DNA of 64,000 nucleotides. Origin: Blasia pusilla (lineage: Eukaryota; Marchantiophyta; Marchantiopsida; Blasiales). Location: the NCBI GenBank assembly GCA_050084515.1, contig CM114271.1, positions 52,824,001-52,888,000 on the forward strand, given 5' to 3'. A model generated the notes under the pieces. It saw only the letters and a program-made list of their open reading frames with translations, was not told the DNA's origin and made no database searches. A program made the position numbers and the translations under genes. Shown piece by piece: positions 1-11,125 of this stretch; the first letter of the stretch is position 1; each line of letters begins with the position of its first letter.

Positions 1-559
1 GGATAGGTTAGATTTTAGACGTGAAAAAAAGTTTACCAAATTATAATGTAAAATTCATGGTTGAATCTTAAAGGAATATTTAAATTTACTTTTAAAAATA
101 AATAATGAGAGGAATCCCCTTGCTAGCTTTGAAGATCCTTTAAAACTTCATCAAAGTTGTATAGCTCAATCTCACATTACCACCTCACATGATTCTATTG
201 CTATATATGGCATGCCTTATTCTCATCAAATTATATTTTATAAAAGATATCAAACCTATGGATAAGATTGGATATATGAACAAGATTGAAGTCCATGACC
301 GTGGCTACAGTAAAGGTCGTTATCGTATTTTCCTCCACCATTTGGGCTATATGCATCTATTATTGGCAGTAACCATGTGAGTCCTTTGCTAGTGCATATC
401 ATAGACAATGTAAGCGGTATGCAATAAGATGCCACAGTGATTGTTGTAGCTTATTTTTTGATGATGAGTTATGCTCAGTATCTTTGGAAGGACTGAGAAG
501 TGATCAATAATGTTTTGATTGGTTAGGACCATGTTATGTACATGGCATCAACTGGCATG
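1..559. other. AT-rich DNA, nothing recognised
   Basis: No gene, repeat copy or RNA gene is recognised here. The only open frame of note is 63 codons with no family resemblance and is probably chance. The segment is the left flank of the solo LTR that begins at 560. Confidence 0.6.
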
Positions 560-673
560 TGTTGTGCTGATATATATTTCTAAAAAACATACATCACTGT
601 CAATGAAGACACACTAAAACACACACGATCCCATGCTATCTCATGACATCAACCATTGAGACGGTCGAATACC

Positions 674-817
<144 letters not shown>

Positions 818-911
818 AACCAGGGCCCAGGGTCTATGGTCGCAAGGCTATGACAGAAACTTCTTTACGAGTACACTCTCTCTCTCATCAAACCAAACCC
901 ACTCTCCAGAT

Positions 912-1398
912 TTTTGGATTCTCCATATCCACTTCTCTCAACATCATGAATCAGATCCGCCTCCTTGTATGAGGAGTAGCCTAGATTGATGCTTTCGACT
1001 TAGATGTCAAAGGAGTCATAGTAATATGACGTAGGTGGTTTATGGAGTAGCGATACTAGGATTATCTAACCCTATATTGCATCAAGGTTCCCTACACCCT
1101 GCTACGTCGCGGGGGTCTGGGGGCGCACCCCTTCGTATGCCAAGACGACGTGGGGGTCTCGCTTTTAAAAAAGTCTATAAATACAAATGAAGAAAAATAG
1201 GCTAAAAATCCTAGTTTCTCAAGTTGGGTAAAAGTCAGGAGCTGCAGCGGTAGCACATTCTTGTATGTCGAGTTATCTCCATGTTCATGTTCCATCAAAG
1301 CTCTTCGAGATTTGTGAGCGCAAGGACGGAGTAGGCTACTTTATATCTCCAAAAAATTAATTTAATTCAGTGATTTTATTGCATTCTGTTTTCTCACA
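912..1398 (+). mobile_element. Solo Ty1/copia LTR (C1 family)
   Basis: It aligns with the 3' LTR of C1 (31791-32196): shared blocks include CCTTGTATGAGGAG, the AGTAATATGACGTAGGTGG block, and TGTCGAGTTATCTCCATG, and it ends TTTCTCACA. It begins TTTTGGATT where C1 has TGTTGGATT. It interrupts a sequence that is continuous in element C at about 60574 (CCACTCTCC / CTAATGAGAGG), with flanks CAGAT (907-911) and CTAAT (1399-1403) as a decayed 5-bp target duplication. A TATA-like TCTATAAATA lies at 1171-1180. Confidence 0.85.
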
Positions 1399-1828
1399 CT
1401 AATAAGAGGCTTGGGTTACTCATAAGGCAAGGAGGACCATAGCTCTGCCACCTCATGCCAAGAGGTTCGACAAAAAGAGAATGAGCTCCAAAGCTCTCTT
1501 TCCTTAGCTATACCCTCACCCTTCTCCCAAGCTCTCTCCATGGTAATCCATAAAGGTAGGTCATCTTATTGGCTCTTGACATGCTGTAGGGAATAAAGGG
1601 ACGTTTACAAAAGTGGAAAGTCAACAATACTCAAAATGATTATTTACCCAAAATAATAAATTTCTCTATATGGCTCTAAATGAGCCGAAACGAAGGGAAA
1701 AAACTACTCTCTTAAGTAACCTATAGTTTCAAGAGGTAAGACTTGACCTCTTGAGGTTGTGCTCCACTATCCTTGAAGACACTCTAATTTATTTCATCGA
1801 TCTATCATAACATACATGACTCATGACA

Positions 1829-2200
1829 CAATGTGTGTATGATGGACTAGTGGTGGCACTAGTGGGACCACATAAGTCGTGGCAATAGAGAGTGGATCTA
1901 TATATTTTCAAGCTCTAGAGTTAAGCCTTGTAGTGGGATCCATTATGGGATAACCATAGGTTTGGCAGTGGTATTACACACAAGCATATGCACGCAACAA
2001 TACTTGTACTTGGAGAGAGAGATGAGACCATAAAAAATGTCTTATTGCATAATATGTTATAGTTGGTAGATCAATATCAAGACTTCTTGCCAATTTTGAT
2101 AGTTTATTGCTACTATTGAGGGTTTGTGAATCAATTTTTGTTCGATTCATCCACTTAGATATTTAAGGGTAGCTATTTATTTATGGGACGATAGGGTAGA
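1829..2200. other. Unassigned spacer
   Basis: Nothing clear is seen. It may include decayed upstream parts of the PHD-MT relic that becomes recognisable at 2201. Confidence 0.4.
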
Positions 2201-2254
2201 AGATTTCATGACCCATGGTCATGTGTGTTTTGGGAGATCTTGCAATATCTCCAA
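2201..2254 (+). pseudogene. Methyltransferase fragment of a PHD-MT relic
   Basis: The plus frame reads RFHDPWSCVFWEILQYLQ. This matches the methyltransferase stretch after motif IV in element G1 (GLHDPRSRLFWEMLRVLRHLQ region, near 25330-25380) and the DPRSWMFWEML stretch in element B. It lies about 490 bp upstream of a reverse-transcriptase relic in the same orientation, as expected for the family order. Sequence beyond it is too decayed to follow; a VIDAVDI-like string near 2400 may be the segment before motif VIII. Confidence 0.6.
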
Positions 2255-2739
2255 GAGGGTGTGAGGAAGAAATGGAATTGTATTCAAGTACAATCTTCAC
2301 ACCAATATAGAAGGAGATGACGCAGAGGCAAGTTTTGGGTCTAGTTTTGACTATTTTCTTCCTCAAATTGATCCTTAGTCTGGGTTGTAAGTAGAAGTGA
2401 TAGATGCAGTTGATATTTGTCACTTATGACCACTTGTGACTTAGTTGCCCATCAAGATCTGGATGGTAGGGGAAAACTTAGGGGGCATAGTGAGGATAAA
2501 TCAGTATCCATGGACTTCTTGGAGTGATGAAGATGACTCTATGGAGATGGTGGCATATATGGGTTGCGGAGTTGCAACTCATGCCGAGTGACGAAGCTAA
2601 AATCCGGCACTTTAGTGATGGTAGACTAGGGGAGTACATCTTTGGAGATTTGTACATATCATTTAACAACATCCTCATTATCATCAACACCATTGATAAA
2701 GGTAATCACCAAGGATACTTGGAAGCGTGAGATTGGGCC

Positions 2740-3215
2740 TAATCTTATAGGTGAAGATGTGTGTCCCGTGCAAGAGTTTTAGAGATTTTTTGCAGCTTTT
2801 TCTTTTAGGATGAAGGATTTGGGCATAAAATTGAGTTGGCTAGTGATACATACTTTTTTTCCCAACCCTTAAAGTATTCAGACACATGGAGGGCTCTAAT
2901 TCAAAGTAGGACCTAAGAAGTTTATGAGGCAAGATAAATATCAATTATGCTTGTCGAAAAAGATATGGAGGGAAACTACATGATAGGCATGTGAGTGAAG
3001 ATTAATGGATTATCCTTTGGAAAACTATTGTTAATATGGATATTATGAGCACCCTTGAGGAGATCTTTGATGTGATCAAATATGTGCGAATCTTCAATTT
3101 GTTGGACCTCTGTGTTCCCTATCCTCAATTGCCAGTTAATATGAGGCTAAGAAAAAGATGATATTTTGGGGAATTGATCCCCATAGGAAGGATTGGTTGT
3201 GGCAATGTCTACTAT
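2740..3215 (+). pseudogene. Reverse-transcriptase relic of the PHD-MT family
   Basis: Three stretches in order match RT of elements G1, B and C: FCSFFFRMKDLGI near 2790 (family: SCFAFSMKDLG), STLEEIFDVIKY near 3050 (family: EEIFDVIGHA), and IFWGIDPHRKDWLWQ near 3162-3206 (family: FWGIDPHGKDCLYQW). The reading frame is broken by stops and indels. The catalytic YIDD region is not found downstream, so the relic is truncated. Confidence 0.75.
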
Positions 3216-4154
3216 TTGCTTTCAACAACCAATCGAGAACTTGGGAAGCAAGTTATGACTGTAGGTCCAAGGAGGAAAGACCTTGGTGTGACCCCCCAAA
3301 GTCAAAGCCTATGCTATCTAGTTGAGAGACTAGAAAGGGCGGCAAAACGGGTTGTTGGACTAACACTATGTGAAATATGCATGTGTCTTTTGTCTAGCCA
3401 TAGTTGGGAAAGGGGCATAGCTACTCATACGAACAAAAGGGAAGGCAAGCAAGGTTTGAGACCTTGGATCCAAGTGCCAATTTAAGGATAAGAAATAAGG
3501 AACATGTGAGGTGGTCAAGATGGGCGAGACACAACATACGAGGGGCAGCAAGACAACCATAAGACAATAAACGGAGGTTCAAGATAGGACCTATCCATGA
3601 AACAAAATAATATGGGTGGAAGGTCCAAGATGCATTTGGGGAGTAGAGAGCTGCATAATCTGCAAGAGGCCTTCGCGAAGCCATCTTGATGAATAACTTT
3701 GTCAAACATTGTTTAATATGTCATAAACCACGTTTGGATAGGGGCATAAATCAAGGGCGTAAAGGGGATAATGGAGGAGAATTGCGTTCCCAAAAGGAAC
3801 CCAAAAGATACCTATAGGTAACACTCTCCATCCATACTTGTTAAAATCCTTGAACTTTGAACTAATTGTGATGTGTGTTTGGCTTTGTATCAACTTTGAG
3901 TTGGGGGACGCAGTTTGAGGACTTAACTAACGTCCTCAAGTATAAGAAATCTACTTGGGGATATTGGTGAAGTTTTGGGGAAGACGATTCCTAGAGAGAC
4001 ACTATACACTTGGGTAGGCTCAACTCGATAAACATTTGGCAATTTCTCAATTACCTACCAGATGCTCAACTGACTAAGTCTTCAACTTACAAATTCAAAG
4101 TTTTGAGTGCCTCAAGGTAAAATCTAGAAGAATGAGAGGTTCGAATTTATAATG
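3216..4154. other. Unassigned, no gene recognised
   Basis: Short overlapping open frames of 60-103 codons occur on both strands between 3174 and 3893, but none resembles a known family. They overlap one another and look like chance frames in decayed repeat DNA. Confidence 0.45.
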
Positions 4155-4166
4155 TGGTATAAGAGC
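4155..4166 (+). promoter_or_regulatory. Possible decayed retrotransposon primer site
   Basis: TGGTATAAGAGC differs by one base from TGGTATCAGAGC, the primer site complementary to plant initiator-Met tRNA that C1 carries at 17950. No LTR end or coding relic could be tied to it, so it may be coincidence or the last trace of an old element. Confidence 0.3.
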
Positions 4167-4747
4167 AAAACACTTAGCATCTCATGATAAATGGGCAATT
4201 TCAGCGTTAGTGATCAATATAGCCAAGGACAAGCCTCGTAGGAGTAAGAAGAATGTCATGGACCTCTCACGGCCTTGGCTTAGGCAAGATTCAAGGAGTA
4301 TCGCAAATGAGTCCATGGGACCAGATCTGCCATAGGACTTTGAGGATATAAATAAATTTACCAAGTTACCTAGTCAAGATGAGGGTTTGGAGGACAAAAC
4401 TCCCATTCGCAAAAACTCCATGCTCCTCGAACATGATGGAGGAGTAATCTCAACCAATGAAGTTCTCCTTCACCTATAAAGAATCAAATAAATTAGCATT
4501 CTCTTCCATAACAAATCCATCATATGTAAATTATATTCCTATAGTAAGTAGATAAAAAGAAGACAAGTGAGATTAGAGTATATACCTTGATGAATAAGGT
4601 ATGAGTGACCAATAGGATGACCACAATGATTTATTTATTTTACCCTACAAATTCATTTTTTATTACTCCACCCGTAATACAACGAAAAATCGATATATAG
4701 ATATTGTCGCGCAGTAGAGTCAAAAGAATTCGTGGCAAACCATTGAG

Positions 4748-5266
4748 TTAGAGTTGTCTCTCTATTTGTTTGCAAAACTTTTGGAGGACCATCAACATCA
4801 TTGAAGCAACTATTTGTTGCTCAAGAAGATGACATGCTAATCGCACAATACTTGGATGTTTTGCATGTACACTAAATTGTAAGAGTCTCCAACACGCCTC
4901 TGAAGAAGATATATATGTGGAGAAACAAAATTCCAAGTATTCAAGTAAGATATGTGAATGCTTTAAATAAAACATAATGGAAGACATAACCCAAGTAGAA
5001 GGTCTAGGAGTGTAACTTGCATCAAGATATGATGTTGTCTCATCAACAACATCAATTGTAGTTGATGTATCCGTATCCTTCCCCAACTTATATGACACTG
5101 CATCAGATCCCTTATATACATACTTATGTAAGTACTTGACTTCAAAAACATTACGTGTGATCTCCAAATTAATATGATAATCAAAGAGGGTGCACAACAT
5201 AGGATTGTAGGGCACCACCCAACGATTATCCGATGAATGCTCGCACTTAATTATTGCTCTCCCCAT
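4748..5266 (-). pseudogene. Helitron Rep/helicase relic (Rep domain)
   Basis: The 172-codon frame carries the order typical of plant Helitron RepHel proteins: NRWVVPYNPMLC, then YHINLEI, then KYLHKYVYKG with the paired Tyr residues of the HUH-type Rep site, then SYLDASY, SSEACWRLLQF and HPSIVRLACHLLEQQIV. In the family the nickase Tyr residues cut single-stranded DNA for rolling-circle transposition. About 35 residues (TPRPSTW... to ...FCFSTYI) interrupt the usual LDARYVSASEACWR stretch. Only this Rep fragment is present; no helicase motifs are seen nearby, so it is a dead fragment. Confidence 0.8.
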
Positions 5267-6295
5267 TCTCCGATCTACAAAAACATTAGATAAGGATGAA
5301 TGAAGATGTCAAATTATATGGTCAAGAATAAATTAATATTCTCCAAGCCCGACATATCCTTACCTTCGATAGATTGGGTAACTATCTTCTATCTCTGTAA
5401 TGTTGGCAGCAAAAGCTTTATGGTAGCCTTTTGTACACTTTTTAGTCTCCTTGTACGTGCATTTAGTGACTCATTCGAGAAACTTAACCTTGGGGAATTT
5501 GAAGCCCAAATAGACGAGTCTAAGGAGTCACTATTGGTGACCAGGAAGGTTAGTGGGAATGCTCATAGGAAGGTCGTAGAGGTTCAACCGACCGAAAGTG
5601 TCAATGAGGTTCAACTTGCCATCTTTGAGGGGCTGAAGGAACAATGACAATCCCATATGGTCTATGTGTTTTGGGAGACTATAAGGGTATGTATCTTAAC
5701 TTCAATGTCCTCCCTAAGATATCAATTGACAAATGTGAGAAAGAATTATTGTATCTATAAAGGCGAGATGTATATCAAGTGCCTCAATCAATGGATGACT
5801 ACGGTGGAGCAAATCTTTGGGACTTAGCAATTTCTGAAAGTCATAAGGACTTTCAAAGTCTCTTTGAATTTAGGGGCATATATATGCTCTCGAGTGATAT
5901 CATGAATTTTATAAGGACTAAAACACCATGGATCTGCATTGGGGATGCTCACCTTCGAAATGAGAAGGTGTTTGGTGTTGCAAGACCATGTGACCTTAGC
6001 CATGACTCGATTGCAGAAAATGTAATTAGAAGGCTTGATTGCAAGCTTCATTAATTACCTTATCCAAGAGATATTGATATCGATTGATGAGGCATCAAAT
6101 ATCAACAAAATGTTCAACTTTGTCGAGACAATGCTACTAAAGTTGAAATGGAAATGGAGGAAGAACTGTGCAACGTTGACAAAAGAGTTTGGGAATCTGA
6201 AGATAGCTACGAATACGATTACTCAAAGAATGGCGAGTAGTCAAGCTTTCAAGAAGCGAGACAAGATGGTCCTCATTACAAAGCAAAGGGCACCG
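5267..6295. other. Unassigned region with small plus-strand frames
   Basis: Plus-strand frames at 5300-5647, 5779-6054 and 6035-6307 follow one another and could be one decayed coding region, but no domain is recognised. An acidic stretch near 6130-6230 and a short VFWETI string near 5668 are too weak to assign. The Helitron relic ends on its left and the L3 LTR starts on its right. Confidence 0.35.
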
Positions 6296-7682
6296 TTGTT
6301 GTATTGAGAGTTTTTCTTTGAGTAAGGGGGGACCTTCTAGCAACGGTAGTCGTTGATGCAAGATTAATTATCTTATAAGTTTTCCTATTCAATATAGAAT
6401 CACAAAAAATACTCTTACAATAAGAACTATAAATGGTAGTGTCGAGACTATCACTTCTTCATAATACCTTATCCTTAAATGAAGTCTCTATAAACAACTT
6501 TGCGTTTTACGTAAAGAAAATGACACAAATAGTATTGAACCCTATTGGATGAAGCGTATTTACATCCATAGGTTATTAAGTAAGGACATACAAAATACAA
6601 TCCTAAATCCTTTTGTAGGTGATAATGGGGAGTATCATTGGAGTTGATGATTGCATAACTTCGTTTATAAATGCCTCTCCAAAGTGGTAGTCTGGATAAT
6701 GAGTAAACCAATGCCTATTTATAAAGAGGGTCTTTACGTGGTACGAGTTAAGGAAAGGAAAGCTAGGTATCACTCACGCTCTATCTGTATCCATCATTAA
6801 CATACATTATGTGTCTATCTCCCTTCCTCTACACAATTTTAGATCACAAGTGATCGATACATATATTCCATCATATTCGTGGAGGAAAAGTTTCCACAAA
6901 AGCTTATCCTTCATGAATCTAAGGTATACACTTGCTAGTTTCTAGCTTATAAACGATGAATTGTGGACAAGTTTTTATTCCAAGAGGGGTATTCCATTCT
7001 CATTGGAATAATAACCTGATCTAAATCCATCTATTTTCTCAAGAATGACAAAGGAAACTCTTCTAAGTCTCTAAAAAATAGTCAACTTCATATTTATGAG
7101 ACTCTCAAACTCTTAAAAAATAGATGATAGTCAAATTATTCTCCCAAGAGGAGTAATCCATTATCATTGGAAGAGCAAACAAGTCTTATGCCATCAATTC
7201 AAGAGTCACAAAAGAAACTCAAGAAATGAAGTTCAAGGAAGTGAACACTTGAAAGTCCCTTCTCTTTATACATTGAAAAGAGATCCACAAGAATACAAAA
7301 TAAGACCAATCTTATATTGTGCCATATGAATTTCTCCCAAGTCTTAGCCAACCCCCTTTGGACACAAGTAGATTACCTTTTATGTCTTCTTAAAATATCA
7401 TCATAAATCCACTTCCTATCTTCAATCCCAATAACTCTAGTCTCTAGACATTTTCACAAACTATGACTACTTTAATTTTATTATCATTAATAAAAAAAAG
7501 TCATTACTTTACTTTATTATTTCTCGTGTCTCATGTATGATCTCTTTTCCTAGAGTTGGGTATACATAAATGAGGCATCATTAAGAGGTTTAAACATGAT
7601 GATTTATTTTCATAAGCTAATCACTCAATACGTATATAAACTCTCTTTAACACTTATAAGAGTGATTTTATATATGTTATCA
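6296..7682 (-). mobile_element. LTR of family L3 (minus copy)
   Basis: The reverse complement aligns over its whole length with 47605-48664 plus 57656-57861. Shared blocks include CATGTTTAAACCTCTT, GGTAATCTACTTGTGTC, the TTGTACTCTTGTGGATC block with a following TATAAAGAG TATA box, CTCTTGGGAGA, and TTTGTATGTCCTTA. It begins TGATAACA and ends near CTCTCAATA in its own orientation. It lies beside a gypsy relic of opposite orientation, so it is probably a solo LTR. No target duplication was found. Confidence 0.75.
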
Positions 7683-7779
7683 TTTTACTATGCAATATGG
7701 TTCAGCGAGATGAACAAGAGGAAACTCAATTAGAGTAGGTCGTAAGTGGAGTGAGAACCCAAAACGTTCAAACCTCGAA

Positions 7780-10155
7780 AAACACCAAGTTCCAAGTAAG
7801 ATCTGAACTCGAATGGAAAAGATGCTAGAGGTTATTATATGTGTGGTAATCCATGTCATTTCAATTGAGGATGCCCTAAGGAAGAAAGCGCAAACACAAT
7901 GAATATTGGTTGGGTGCCACAACACGCACGAACACTTAGCAAGCATACATATGAGGACGTTGAGCAAGTAAGGGAGATAAACTCCATGATATTTGACATG
8001 ATTGATTCGAAGCCTTTAAGGAAGGAGTTAAGGGAAGGTGTTAAGCCTTAAAAGGATTTGCATTAGGATGCTAGTGAATCCCAATTTCTAGTTGAGTTAT
8101 TCATTGTAGGAAAATATGTGGTTGCTTTGATTGACTTAAGAATGACATGCAACTTCCTAGATCCAAAGGCGGTGGAGAGGTTTTGACTTAAAGTAATTAA
8201 TTAACGTGGATAAATGTTTAGTTATGATCTTATGTGGACAATCACTCGAGAACCACCTTGACCCAAAATTTGAAGATTAAGAAGGCGATTCCTACAGTGG
8301 AAGCCAATTTTAGCACTTGGAGAAACTTTATAGTATGCAGCTTATGTAGGCGGTTTTTGTGTAGACGTGCTATAGTGATTAGATCAGCCAAAGGCATATC
8401 ACATGTTGGTGATGGAAATTTCATGAGGATTCTTAAGATTCAAAGTGAAAAATTACATGCGTAAATATTGAGGGTAATTAAGTAAAACATGTTGCCAACT
8501 TCATTTACGACAAGAATTTTGAAAAGGATATAAAGGATAGATTTTAATGTTGGGAAGTCACGTTGAAGAGCGCAAAATTTTAATTGGATGTTGTACTTCT
8601 AAAGAAGCGACAAAAAAATCCTTATGCTTAGAGGCAGAAAAAGTTTGGAATAATTTGGGGATAACTTAATCGGAGAATTTTCAAAAGAATTTAGGTTTAG
8701 GCGAGACTTGGATCATAATATTCAACTCAAACCTCAAACAACCCCAAGCACAAGGAACACTAGGAGGATAACTATTTAAGAAAAAAAAACTATAGTATGA
8801 GTTTATCAAGGAATTGGTGGAAAGAAATCTCATTCGCTCGAGTAAGTTGGCGTTTGAAGCCCCTTCTCTTCTTATCTTGAAGAAGGATGGATCATAATAT
8901 TCAACTCAAACCTCAAACAACCCCAAGCACGAGGAACCCTAGGAGGATAACTATTTAAGAAAAAAAAACTATAGTATGAGTTTATCAAGGAATTGGTGGA
9001 AAGAAATCTCATTCGTTCGAGTAAATTGGCGTTTGAAGCCCCTTCCCTTCTTATCTTGAAGAAGGATGGGTCTACGCCCTTCTGTGCGGTTTACACAAAG
9101 TTAAACAAAAAGACCAAATATAAATTTTCTTTGGTCGATGACCTGTTCACTGCGGTGGAAAAATCAAATTGTTTTATCAAAATTGACCTAAGATTGATGA
9201 TGGTATTATCAAAATAAGAATCTCTTAAGGAAATGAACATAAGATAACGATGAGAATATGATTGAGATTTGTTGAGCTCCTAGTGATGTCACTCGTACTA
9301 ACTAACGTGCGAGCTAGACTCGTGACTCTCATGCATTCTATATTTCTAGATGTGTTAGATATGGAAGTATTCGTGTTATTCGATGACATGCTCAGATAAT
9401 TGATGACCTAGGAGGAAGATGATTTTCTCATGGAAAAAGTCTTGGGGCATTCGAGGAATAACGAGTTGTTCACAAAACTTTACAAGTGTTGCGGTCCAAG
9501 AAGTGGAATTTTTGGGACATACATTAACCATAACATGCATAAGTATCATCCAATCATAACAAGTTGAGGCTCTCAATTTGTGACGAGCACCATAGAATTT
9601 GACCAAGATACAATCATTGTTTGGGTTTTTTTTACCCTCCATAGAAGATACATCGAGAATTTTGCCAAGGTTGCTAGACCAGTCCATGACTTAATATGGA
9701 AAGTAATGGTGTTTTGAAGGTCCAACGAGTGTCAAGAGACATTTGAGCAACTCAACATTTTGGTTAGCAATCCTCATCTACCAAAGTTTCTTTAAATAGG
9801 GTCAATTTGAAGTTTGGACCAATGTGTCTAACTTTACTATCGGGGGATTTTCGAACCAAGCGGGTCAACCAATTTCTTACGAGTTGGCCAACTTTAAGAA
9901 CAACTATCTCCCTCATAAGAGGAAGATGTATGCAATGATTCATTTTCCCAAGAAATAGGAAGTATACAAGCTTGCTTTATAGTCTTCACCTTGATATGGA
10001 AATAAATTTTCATCCAGGCAAGGAGGCTATGGTAGCCAACGCCTTTAGTAGGTGGGCGCAATACTTGAGGGGAACTTGGGTGTTACCAAACGATTGGAAA
10101 AAATTGGTGAAGGCTTCTTATCAACATGATCAAATTGCCCAAGGACGATTATAGG
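7780..10155 (+). pseudogene. Decayed Ty3/gypsy gag-pol relic
   Basis: Plus-strand pieces appear in gypsy order. A zinc-knuckle remnant (YMCGNPCHFN.GCP) lies near 7833-7876 and a protease-like ALIDLRMTCNFLDP near 8128-8170, where the family has D-S/T-G. RT pieces follow: LVERNLIRSSKL and SLLILKKDGSTPFCAVY (8990-9105), LTNVRARLVTLMHSIF (about 9297-9345) and VFVLFDDMLR, a damaged YLDD. RNase H follows (DQCV.LYYRGIF.N.AGQPISYELANF, 9810-9895). The tail INFHPGKEAMVANAFSR (about 10003-10053) marks the end of RNase H. Many stops and a 179-bp tandem duplication break it. It is a different lineage from the PHD-MT family. Confidence 0.75.
8710..9067. repeat. Tandem duplication, 2 x 179 bp
   Basis: 8710-8888 and 8889-9067 are direct, abutting copies differing at about five positions (for example CACAAGG/CACGAGG and ATTCGCTCG/ATTCGTTCG). 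The unit covers the start of the RT domain, so the relic reads LVERNLIRSSKLAFEAPSLL twice. The duplication happened after the element was already defective. Confidence 0.95.
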
Positions 10156-10299
10156 CTCTCAAGAAGGGGGAAATTATGAGACATGCTTGTGGCTGGTATT
10201 TTGAAATGGACACAAAAAAGAATAGGATTTCTTGAGATTGTTGAGGCTATGATTCAAGAGCTTGTAGTATCTAAGCCGAGTATCTAAGAAGTAACAAAC

Positions 10300-11125
10300 T
10301 CATTTTTTGAACTTCCACAGGGTAAGAAGGAGTTAAGATGCAAATAGATATTGAAGATGAAGTATAATTGTGATGGCAATATTAATAGATATTAATGCCA
10401 TGTAAGTGAAAGTGATATACATTAAAATATAGCTTGGAATATGACAAGACACACAGTCTTGTAGCCAAGATAGCAAAAATCCAAATTATTGTGCCACTAG
10501 CAAATGGAAAAGGATAGAGAATCCATAAGATGGACTCCAAGAATGAATTTATTGATGGATGTTTGGATGAAGATGTCTACATAATCCAACCCTCTTGATA
10601 TAAGCATCTAGATTATCCTTCTCTAGTATGTAAATTGAGAAAGGCAATTTAGAACTCATATAAGCTTCATAAGATTAGGGTGATAAGATAAATAAATTTT
10701 AAAGAACCCTTTGGTTTAAGATTTGGAATTAAAATTATTGTCTCTTTCAACTAAAAGTTCAAGGATATTTGATTCTTATTATTTTCTGTGTCGATGATGT
10801 GATTAAGATTGGTAACAATGGGCAATTGATATCGAAGATTAAAGTGAAGTTGCAAGAAGAGCTCAAGATAAAAGACTTTAGAAGTCTTTTCTTCATTGTT
10901 AAAGGAACAACATCATGTATGCTTTTGATAAGATTTAATATTTTTCTATAATTAATGAGCAAGCAGATCTCCATGCAAAGAGATGAGAATATGAAGTTTA
11001 GACTATATATGAAAATTAATTAATCCCAATATATATCATATTGTGGTTGGGAGCTTGATCTTTATGACTATGAGAAGGCCAGATCTCAATTGTGGATATA
11101 TTTGGTAAACCATTTTATTATAATT
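10300..11125 (+). pseudogene. Ty1/copia reverse-transcriptase relic
   Basis: Plus-strand fragments in copia order: MDSKNEFIDGCLDEDVYIIQPS (10531-10600, equivalent to the DVKSAFLNG..EEVYM stretch), LVCKLRKAI, then FCVDDVIKIGNNGQLI (10781-10830, equivalent to YVDDLIITGN), and VVGSLIFMTMRRPDL near 11044-11090. Stops and indels throughout. No LTRs could be assigned. Confidence 0.75.

Noticed and set aside
6296-10155. L3 LTR as the 5' LTR of the adjacent gypsy relic
   Set aside because: Opposite orientations, and no second L3 copy beyond the relic.
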